10,292 nt of DNA from Syntrophaceae bacterium (lineage in GTDB: Bacteria > Desulfobacterota > Syntrophia > Syntrophales > UBA2185): assembly GCA_003508565.1 (NCBI GenBank), contig DNUI01000237.1, forward strand, positions 1 through 10,292, written 5' to 3'. This document shows positions 1 to 5,632 of this stretch, piece after piece. Numbering within the stretch: the first letter of the stretch is position 1; the number at the start of each line of letters is the position of its first letter. The position numbers were made by a program, and so were the translations under genes. A model generated the notes under the pieces. That model worked only from the letters and a program-made list of their open reading frames with translations, made no database searches and had not been told where the DNA came from.

Positions 1-525
1 CCGCACGGTAATATCGCTTACATAATCAAGGCTCGCGTATCTCTTCTGCGTGACCTTGGACCGGCTCTTTCGCCGTTTAACGCGTTTCTTTTTTTACAGG
101 GACTGGAAACAATCCATTTGAGAATGCCCCGTCATTCTGAAAACGCTCTGGCAGTGGCCCAATATCTGGAGAAACATCCGAAAGTCAGTTGGGTCAATTA
201 TCCGGGACTTAAATCCAGCCCGGAACAACTGCGGGTGAAAAAATATTTACCGAAAGGCGCGGGGGCTATTATCGGATTCGGAATCAAGGGTGGCGTGGAA
301 GCGGGAAAGAAGTTCATCGAATCTCTGGAACTCATCTCTCATCTGGCGAATGTGGGCGACGCGAAAACTCTGGCGATTCATCCGGCAACGACAACGCATC
401 AACAGCTTTCCGCTGAAGAGCAGCAAGCTACAGGGGTAACGCCGGATTTCATCCGGTTGTCTATAGGAATAGAGCATATTGACGATATCATTTACGATGT
501 AAAACAAGCTCTGACAAGAGTATAA
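1..525 (+). CDS. metY: O-acetylhomoserine aminocarboxypropyltransferase (sulfhydrylase), 3' part
   Basis: PLP-dependent Cys/Met-metabolism enzyme that makes homocysteine from O-acetylhomoserine and sulfide in the cytoplasm. The reading frame is open from base 1, so the gene starts outside the window; 174 codons remain of a family usually near 430 residues. The visible part begins just before the family stretch RDLGPALSPFNAFLFLQGLE, which runs through the first possible internal start (TTG 118), so that start is rejected. Further family signatures are SHLANVGDAKTLAIHPATTT and, near the end, FIRLSIGIEH, whose arginine is the expected substrate-carboxylate contact. The active-site lysine lies upstream of the window. 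The stop is 19 bp before cysK, with a strong ribosome-binding site in the gap, so the two are probably co-transcribed. A cystathionine gamma-synthase-type relative is possible, but the motifs fit MetY better. Confidence 0.93.
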   Translation, partial: PHGNIAYIIKARVSLLRDLGPALSPFNAFLFLQGLETIHLRMPRHSENALAVAQYLEKHPKVSWVNYPGLKSSPEQLRVKKYLPKGAGAIIGFGIKGGVEAGKKFIESLELISHLANVGDAKTLAIHPATTTHQQLSAEEQQATGVTPDFIRLSIGIEHIDDIIYDVKQALTRV

Positions 526-544
526 AGGCAATAAGGAGGGAGTT

Positions 545-1471
545 ATGGCCAATATATTTGCAGACATTACAAAAACAATAGGCAATACACCGTTGATCAA
601 ACTTAATCACATTGCCAAAGGTTTGCACGCGACGATACTCGGCAAAGCGGAGAATTTTAACCCTCTCTCCAGCGTCAAAGATAGAATCGGCCGGGCAATG
701 ATTGAGGATGCCGAAAAAAGCGGCAAACTAAAACCTGGCTCCGTAATCATTGAACCGACCAGCGGCAACACCGGCATCGCTCTGGCGTTCGTGGCCGCGT
801 CCAAAGGTTATAAGCTTATTTTAACCATGCCCGAAACCATGAGCATCGAACGCCGACAGCTTCTGAAGATATTAGGAGCGGAACTGGTACTGACAGAGGG
901 CGCCAAAGGGATGAAGGGTGCTGTGGAAAAAGCCGAGGAGTTGGCGCGGACAACGCCTGATAGTTTCATGCCTCAGCAATTCAATAACCCCGTCAATCCG
1001 GCCATCCATTACAGAACCACCGGTCCCGAGATATGGAACGATGCCGGAGGTAAAGTAGATATTTTTGTGGCAGGAGTGGGCACTGGCGGTACTCTCAGCG
1101 GCACGGGTAAATTTCTTAAAGAACAAAATCCGCACGTGAAAATTATCGCTGTTGAACCCAAAGATTCACCGGTTATTTCCGGCGGAAAACCCGGGCCTCA
1201 CAAAATTCAGGGCATTGGCGCCGGTTTCATTCCGGGCAATCTTGATCGATCACTGATTGACGAGGTTATACTTGTGGAGCATGAAAAAGCCGGAGAGGTC
1301 GCGCGCCGTCTGGCGATGGAAGATGGTATTTTGGTCGGGATTTCCGCAGGCGCAAATGTCTGGGCTGCACTGGAAGTCGCCAAACGTCCCGAATCAGCCG
1401 GGAAAGTTATTGTCACAGTATTGTGCGACACAGGGGAAAGGTATCTTTCAACATGGTTGTTTCAGAAGTAA
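545..1471 (+). CDS. cysK: Cysteine synthase A (O-acetylserine sulfhydrylase)
   Basis: Fold-type II PLP enzyme that converts O-acetylserine and sulfide to cysteine. At 308 residues it is the usual length for CysK without a C-terminal regulatory domain. The PLP lysine is K45 in the SSVKDR motif. TSGNTG (72-77) is the substrate loop, GTGGT (179-183) binds the PLP phosphate, S267 in GISAGA contacts the PLP ring nitrogen, and DTGERY (295-300) is the conserved C-terminal motif. The ATG at 545 is preceded by AAGGAGG at 533-539, an almost ideal Shine-Dalgarno sequence with 5-nt spacing. It follows metY closely and is followed by a palindromic element and metX, placing cysteine and homocysteine synthesis in one sulfide-using cluster. 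Cystathionine beta-synthase and CysM share the fold, but the length and motifs favour CysK. Confidence 0.96.
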   Translation: MANIFADITKTIGNTPLIKLNHIAKGLHATILGKAENFNPLSSVKDRIGRAMIEDAEKSGKLKPGSVIIEPTSGNTGIALAFVAASKGYKLILTMPETMSIERRQLLKILGAELVLTEGAKGMKGAVEKAEELARTTPDSFMPQQFNNPVNPAIHYRTTGPEIWNDAGGKVDIFVAGVGTGGTLSGTGKFLKEQNPHVKIIAVEPKDSPVISGGKPGPHKIQGIGAGFIPGNLDRSLIDEVILVEHEKAGEVARRLAMEDGILVGISAGANVWAALEVAKRPESAGKVIVTVLCDTGERYLSTWLFQK

Positions 1472-1493
1472 AATATGAAAGTATTTTTTAGGA

Positions 1494-1584
1494 GTCATTG
1501 CAAGCGGAGTGAAGCAATCTCATAATTTATAACTTACGGGTTCTTTTAGATTGCCACGCCGACCAAGGGTCGGCTCGCAATGAC
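1494..1584. repeat. Palindromic repeat element A (MITE/REP-like) between cysK and metX
   Basis: This 91-bp imperfect inverted repeat is bounded by perfect 8-bp ends, GTCATTGC (1494-1501) and GCAATGAC (1577-1584). An inner pair, GCAATCT (1514-1520) and AGATTGC, also matches. The right arm holds its own perfect hairpin: GCCGACC (1558-1564), loop AAG, GGTCGGC (1568-1574). The central 25-30 bp are AT-rich. No coding capacity and no clear target-site duplication were seen. The arm sequence resembles a type of dispersed repeat often met in deltaproteobacterial genomes; that is recollection, not a search result. There is no T-run after the hairpins, so it is not a typical terminator. The right end supplies the first ATG of the metX reading frame. 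Confidence 0.75.
1498..1526 (+). promoter_or_regulatory. Candidate sigma70-type promoter inside element A, pointing to metX
   Basis: TTGCAA at 1498-1503 (4 of 6 matches to TTGACA) and CATAAT at 1521-1526 (5 of 6 to TATAAT) are separated by exactly 17 bp. The -35 box lies in the left arm of the palindromic element and the -10 box in its AT-rich centre. Transcription would start near 1533 and run into metX. The match could be chance in AT-rich sequence. Confidence 0.3.
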
Positions 1585-1612
1585 CAGAACAAATTTTTGG
1601 GAATTATCAGCA

Positions 1613-2785
1613 GTGGATAAAACGAAAAGCGACAAAAAAAAGAGCAATTCGATAGGCGTTGTAGAAACGCAGTATTACACCTTTGCCGAGCCGGGTAGGG
1701 AACATAAATTTGAAAGCGGAGATAATCTGGGACCGATTACCCTTGCTTATGAAACATACGGAAAATTAAACAAAGATAAATCCAATGCAATCCTGGCGCT
1801 GCATGCCCTCTCCGGCGATGCCCATGCGGCAGGCGTTCACAAGGGACAGGATGATCCGGGATGGTGGGATAATATGATCGGACCGGGTAAGGCCTTTGAT
1901 ACGAACCGGTATTTCATTATCTGCTCAAACGTTATCGGTGGTTGCAAAGGTTCCACTGGACCTTCTTCAATAAACCCGGCTACAGGAAAACCTTATGCTT
2001 TGGATTTCCCGTTTATTACTGTGGCCGATATGGTCCATGCTCAGCGGCATCTCATCGATTTTTTAGGTATCGGCAAACTGTTGTGTGTTGCCGGTGCTTC
2101 CATGGGTGGTATGCAGGTTCTCCAATGGGTTGCCTCCTATCCGGAGCGGGTGCGATCGGCTATTCCTATTGCGACGGCACTGAAACACTCTCCCCAGCAG
2201 ATTGCTTTCAACGAAGTGGTCCGGCAGTCCATCATGGCTGATCCGGCCTGGCGTGAAGGGAATTACTATGAGTATGGTCAGCCGGAAAAGGGACTGTCGG
2301 TTGCCCGCATGATCGGCCATATTACATTCATGAGCGATCAATCTATGGAAGAAAAATTTTCCCGGCGGTTGAAAAACGATAAGTTCAGCTTCGGATTTGA
2401 CGCTGATTTTGAAGTGGAAGGTTATCTGCGCTATCGGGGAGCTAATTTTGTGAAGCGCTTCGATGCCAATTCTTATCTCTATATTACAAAAGCGATAGAT
2501 TACTTTGATCTGTCGGGAGGAAAACTTATCCCCCACGGAAAGAACATAGACACCCGTTTTCTGATCATTTCCTTTAAATCCGACTGGCTCTATCCATCCC
2601 ACCAGTCGCAGGAAATAGTACGTGCATTGAAAAGGAGACATGTTGATGCTACATATTGCGAGTTGACGTCCAGTTACGGTCATGACGCTTTTCTTATTGA
2701 AGTGGATGAACAGACAACGCTGATCAAACATTTTCTCGACAAGACATTTAACGGATATCTGGTGACGGGCAATTATGGAATCTAA
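1613..2785 (+). CDS. metX: Homoserine O-acyltransferase (acetyl type) MetX
   Basis: Alpha/beta-hydrolase that acylates homoserine from acyl-CoA, the first committed step to methionine and the supplier of MetY's substrate. Residues are numbered from the outer ATG at 1580. The nucleophile is S174 in GASMGGMQ, with D335 in SFKSDWLYP and H368 in SYGHDAFL completing the triad; GGCKGSTGPSS (120-130) is a family signature. I place the start at GTG 1613 (residue 12). The ATG at 1580 sits in the end of the palindromic element, follows a hairpin stem and has no Shine-Dalgarno sequence, while GTG 1613 has GGGAA about 9 nt upstream and leaves a short variable tail before the conserved SIGVVETQYYTF block. 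No other in-frame start lies nearby. Acetyl versus succinyl preference cannot be settled from the family name alone. The 3' end overlaps metW by 11 bp. Confidence 0.93.
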   Translation: MDKTKSDKKKSNSIGVVETQYYTFAEPGREHKFESGDNLGPITLAYETYGKLNKDKSNAILALHALSGDAHAAGVHKGQDDPGWWDNMIGPGKAFDTNRYFIICSNVIGGCKGSTGPSSINPATGKPYALDFPFITVADMVHAQRHLIDFLGIGKLLCVAGASMGGMQVLQWVASYPERVRSAIPIATALKHSPQQIAFNEVVRQSIMADPAWREGNYYEYGQPEKGLSVARMIGHITFMSDQSMEEKFSRRLKNDKFSFGFDADFEVEGYLRYRGANFVKRFDANSYLYITKAIDYFDLSGGKLIPHGKNIDTRFLIISFKSDWLYPSHQSQEIVRALKRRHVDATYCELTSSYGHDAFLIEVDEQTTLIKHFLDKTFNGYLVTGNYGI

Positions 2786-3374
2786 TAGGATTAATCTGGA
2801 TCATCGAATCATTTATTCTATTATTGAATCCGATTCGCGCGTTTTAGACCTGGGATGCGGCGAAGGAGAGCTTCTCTATCCTCTTGTACGGGATAAGCGC
2901 ATCAGGGCTCAAGGGATTGAACTGAATGATAAAGCCATTCAGGAGTGTGTCAAAAAGGGTTTAAGTGTTTTTCAGGATGATATTGAAAACAGCCTGCGGG
3001 AATATCCGGATAATTCCTTCGATTACGTTATTCTGAACCAGAGCATGCAGGAAGTAAAAAAAGTAGATTGTGTCATACAGGAGGCCCTGCGTATCGGCAA
3101 CAAGGTCGTTGTCGGGTTTCCCAACTTTGCCTACATCAAATCGCGGCTTATGCTTTTTTTCAAGGGGAAGTCACCTATTACAGGATCTTTGCCGTATCTG
3201 TGGTTTGATACACCAAACGTTCGCTTTTTAAGCATCACGGATTTTAAGAATTTTTGCGCGAGTAAAAATATTCAGATCGTCGAAACCCATTACATTGGGA
3301 AAAAAGCAATTGTGCGACACTTCCCGAACCTGTTTGCTTTAAATGCCATCTTTGTTTTAACGAATAATTCGTGA
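2775..3374 (+). CDS. metW: Methionine biosynthesis protein MetW
   Basis: SAM-dependent methyltransferase-fold protein of the MetW family, 199 residues, a normal length. Motif I is VLDLGCGEGEL (23-33), followed by the acidic ribose-binding motif GIELND (47-52), a motif-IV-like stretch DYVILNQSMQEV (83-94) and the MetW-typical VVVGFPNFAYIKSR (111-124) and LPYLWFDTPN (139-148). MetW partners MetX in many proteobacteria and is needed for homoserine acylation there; its own chemistry is less clear, so the role is family-based. The ATG at 2775 lies inside the end of metX (11-bp overlap), which implies translational coupling and a shared operon. A 77-bp AT-rich gap without a clear terminator follows. 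Confidence 0.93.
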   Translation: MESNRINLDHRIIYSIIESDSRVLDLGCGEGELLYPLVRDKRIRAQGIELNDKAIQECVKKGLSVFQDDIENSLREYPDNSFDYVILNQSMQEVKKVDCVIQEALRIGNKVVVGFPNFAYIKSRLMLFFKGKSPITGSLPYLWFDTPNVRFLSITDFKNFCASKNIQIVETHYIGKKAIVRHFPNLFALNAIFVLTNNS

Positions 3375-3451
3375 AGGTGTGCCCATTACAAAGAAATTTA
3401 TCAAATGAGGCAAAGAAAAATATAAATAAAAATTAGGACAGGGATTTCAAA

Positions 3452-3901
3452 ATGATAAAAATATGCGGGAAAGTTTTGGCCGTCAATATTTCTCTGAAAA
3501 AGGGTGAAAAAAAGAGCAATATCGACTGCGGTCTGTTTCTGAAAAACCTGGGACTCGAAAATGATGCTCACGCGGAAGCCGATATTATCAGACAGGTTAG
3601 TCTCCTGGCCAAAGAAAGTATTGAAAAAATCAGAGCTAAAGGGTTAGATGTTAACTATGGCGATTTCGCGGAAAATCTCACAACCGAAGGCATTGATCTG
3701 CCATCGCTACCCATCGGCACGCGATTGAAAGTCGGCAAGAAAGTTTTGCTGGAGGTTTCTCAGATCGGCAAGGTCTGCCATAACCGTTGTAATATTTTTT
3801 ATACAGTCGGAGATTGTGTCATGCCCAGAGAAGGAATTTTTGCCAAAGTACTGGCTGGCGGTGAAATTAAAATAAATGATTCTATAGACATTGCCGAATA
3901 G
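3452..3901 (+). CDS. MOSC domain-containing protein
   Basis: Stand-alone MOSC domain of 149 residues. MOSC domains are beta-barrel sulfur-carrier modules, best known at the C-terminus of Moco sulfurases; short free-standing forms like this often accompany molybdenum-cofactor genes, but none is visible here. Family features are NDAHAEADIIRQVSLL (37-52, normally GDAH), GDFAENLTTEGIDL (70-83), LPIGTRLKVG (86-95) and the cysteine-rich end GKVCHNRCNIFYTVGDCVMP, which carries C109, C113 and C122. PREGIFAKVLAGG follows. One of these cysteines is the likely sulfur-carrying residue. The ATG at 3452 has CAGGGA at 3439-3444. It stands alone between the methionine block and the metal-efflux operon with 77-bp gaps on both sides, so its partner is unknown. 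No signal peptide, so it is cytoplasmic. Confidence 0.9.
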   Translation: MIKICGKVLAVNISLKKGEKKSNIDCGLFLKNLGLENDAHAEADIIRQVSLLAKESIEKIRAKGLDVNYGDFAENLTTEGIDLPSLPIGTRLKVGKKVLLEVSQIGKVCHNRCNIFYTVGDCVMPREGIFAKVLAGGEIKINDSIDIAE

Positions 3902-3978
3902 GTGATTATCTTCCCATTAGTGAATAAATTAATGGATTCAAATTAATAATTTAATAAAGATAAAAAAGGAGACAGATT
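3902..3978 (+). promoter_or_regulatory. Probable control region of the metal-efflux operon, AT-rich with a direct repeat
   Basis: This 77-bp gap is the only sizeable one before the efflux genes, so the operon promoter and any metal-sensor site probably lie here or just upstream. It contains two copies of AATTAAT (3927-3933 and 3941-3947) 14 bp apart, each with a palindromic core, and a related AATTTAAT at 3948-3955. I could not fit a convincing -35/-10 pair. The Shine-Dalgarno AAGGAGA (3966-3972) for the next gene is clear. No regulator gene is visible in the window. Confidence 0.3.
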
Positions 3979-4368
3979 ATGAAAAGATTTGCTACGGCGG
4001 TAATTATATTATTGATTGCAGTAGGGTTTGCCTTTGCGAAGGATTACACGGTCATGAAAAAAGCAGGCGGCTATACAGTTGAGGTAAAGCTGGATAAGAA
4101 TCCACCCATTACCGGTCCCAATAAGATGGAGATAAACATCAAGGATGACAAAGGGGTCAATGTAACCGACGCTACGGTAGTTGTGGAATATATGATGCCC
4201 GCTATGCCCGGAATGCCGGCCATGAATTACAAGGCAAAAACCGAATTAAACGGTAGCCGGTACCTGGCAAAGGTCAATTTCTCCATGTCGGGAGCCTGGG
4301 CAATTAATATCAAAATCACGCGTGCCGGAAAGACGCAGGCGGTAAAACTTAATGTGGATGTCAACTAA
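3979..4368 (+). CDS. Secreted YtkA/FixH-like protein with methionine-rich loop
   Basis: Small exported protein of 129 residues. A signal peptide runs from MKRF through a hydrophobic core to AFA, with probable cleavage after A20. The mature part looks like an all-beta domain of the YtkA/FixH-like type found beside copper-handling genes. The striking element is a Met-rich loop, YMMPAMPGMPAMNYK, with M72, M73, M76, M79 and M82, followed by FSMSGAWAINIKI (101-113). Spaced methionines in a periplasmic protein are typical soft ligands for Cu(I) or Ag(I), so a metal-binding or delivery role to the following Cus-type pump is a reasonable inference; no CusF-like gene is seen. The ATG has AAGGAGA at 3966-3972. 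The next gene's start lies inside its last codons, so they are co-translated. Exact function is not established for this family. Confidence 0.8.
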   Translation: MKRFATAVIILLIAVGFAFAKDYTVMKKAGGYTVEVKLDKNPPITGPNKMEINIKDDKGVNVTDATVVVEYMMPAMPGMPAMNYKAKTELNGSRYLAKVNFSMSGAWAINIKITRAGKTQAVKLNVDVN

Positions 4369-5632
4369 GGCAATACACTCTGTTATCTTCGTCATGGCGG
4401 TCTTTCTCCTGGCAACGTCTTCTTTTGCCCAGGAGTTGAGGCTCTCCGACCTCACACAAGAGGCTTTGAAGAACAGCCCTGAAATTCAGACCTCGCTCTC
4501 GAAGATAGAGGCCGCCAGATATCGTGTTCCTCAAGCTAAAAGCCTTCCTGACCCTATGTTTATGTTCGGCTATCAGAACGAGGGATTTGATAGATACACC
4601 TACGGTGAAGAACAGGGTTCCCAGTGGATGTTTTCGGCATCGCAGCAGTTTCTCTTCCCCGGCAAGCGTGCGCTGAAAGGGGAGATGGTGCAGCGGGATG
4701 TCGAGAGCATGGAAGCCATGCATGAGCTGCTGAAACTGAAAACTGTAGCAAGAGTCAAAGAACTTTATTTCGATCTCTTCCTGGCTTACAAAAATATTGA
4801 CCTGTTCAAGGACAAACGGAATCTGTTTCTCAGAATAGAAGATCTGACGCTGGCCCGCTATGTGGCAGGTCGCGCCATACAGCAGGAAGTACTCATGGCG
4901 CAGACGGAAAAATACATGCTTCTGGAAAAAGAGGAGATGTTCAAGCAGAAGATACAGTCTCTGGAAGCTATGCTGCGGGCAACGATAGGAAGAGAAAATA
5001 TGCTTCCTCTGGGAAGGCCAAGTGATCCGGTATATCAGTCCTTCTATCTCGATGCGGATGAGGCTGTGAAAAAAGCTCTCAGCAATTCTCCTGAAATAAA
5101 ATCACGGAATAAAATAATAGAAGTAGCCGACACAAAACTTCGCATGGCGCAAAAGGAGTATTATCCGGACTTCAGTATTAACGCCGGGTATTCCAACCGC
5201 TCAGGTGATTTCAAGGATATGTGGAGCGCGACGGCGACGATAAACATCCCTCTATACTTCAAAACGAAACAGGAACCGGCAGTCTTCGAGGCGAAGGCGT
5301 CTTATACACAGGCGAAACAGGAACTGGATGCCGTAAAACTGATGATTTCAGCGGCCATACAGGATAATTTATCCATGCTCAGATCATCGGAGAGGCTTAT
5401 GGATCTTTATACAAACGGTTTGATTCCCAAGAATACCCAGGATGTAGATCTCGCTCTCACGGACTACACCAATGGAAGGACGGATTTGATTGTCGTGATC
5501 TCCCGTCTCAAAACTTTGTTGGATTATCAAATCCTATACTGGACTCAATTTGTGGAAAGAGAAAAAGCCATTGCGAGACTTCAGGGAATTACTCTAGGCT
5601 TGGCTTCAGTGCCGGGAGGTGAGAAGAAATGA
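4352..5632 (+). CDS. TolC-family outer membrane efflux protein (CusC/CzcC-like)
   Basis: Outer-membrane channel of a tripartite RND pump, 426 residues. A signal peptide (VIFVMAVFLLATSSFA) is probably cleaved after A26, before QELRLSDL. No cysteine follows it, so unlike E. coli CusC it is not a lipoprotein. Two outer-membrane-efflux repeats are seen, each opening with the same type of helix: LTQEALKNSPEIQTSLSKIE and DADEAVKKALSNSPEIKSRN. Long heptad-like helices (about 115-205 and 300-410) fit the periplasmic tunnel; FSASQQFLFPGKRAL and ATATINIPLYFKTKQ resemble the transmembrane strand regions. ATG 4352 has AGGCGG about 9 nt upstream (4337-4342); ATG 4358 two codons later is an alternative. 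It overlaps the preceding gene by 17 bp and its TGA overlaps the next ATG (ATGA), so translation is tightly coupled. Confidence 0.92.
   Translation: MWMSTKAIHSVIFVMAVFLLATSSFAQELRLSDLTQEALKNSPEIQTSLSKIEAARYRVPQAKSLPDPMFMFGYQNEGFDRYTYGEEQGSQWMFSASQQFLFPGKRALKGEMVQRDVESMEAMHELLKLKTVARVKELYFDLFLAYKNIDLFKDKRNLFLRIEDLTLARYVAGRAIQQEVLMAQTEKYMLLEKEEMFKQKIQSLEAMLRATIGRENMLPLGRPSDPVYQSFYLDADEAVKKALSNSPEIKSRNKIIEVADTKLRMAQKEYYPDFSINAGYSNRSGDFKDMWSATATINIPLYFKTKQEPAVFEAKASYTQAKQELDAVKLMISAAIQDNLSMLRSSERLMDLYTNGLIPKNTQDVDLALTDYTNGRTDLIVVISRLKTLLDYQILYWTQFVEREKAIARLQGITLGLASVPGGEKK

Noticed and set aside
118..525. TTG 118 as the start of a short gene
   Set aside because: The frame is open to base 1 and the residues before TTG 118 are strongly MetY-like; the gene is cut by the window edge.
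1558..1574. Hairpin after cysK as an intrinsic terminator
   Set aside because: The 7-bp stem has no following T-run; it is better explained as part of palindromic element A.
2063..2731. 222-codon minus-strand ORF
   Set aside because: It lies wholly inside metX, whose catalytic motifs are clear; no recognisable domain or ribosome-binding site on the minus strand.
4246..4751. Several minus-strand ORFs across the YtkA-like and TolC genes
   Set aside because: Shadows of well-supported plus-strand genes with no domain features.
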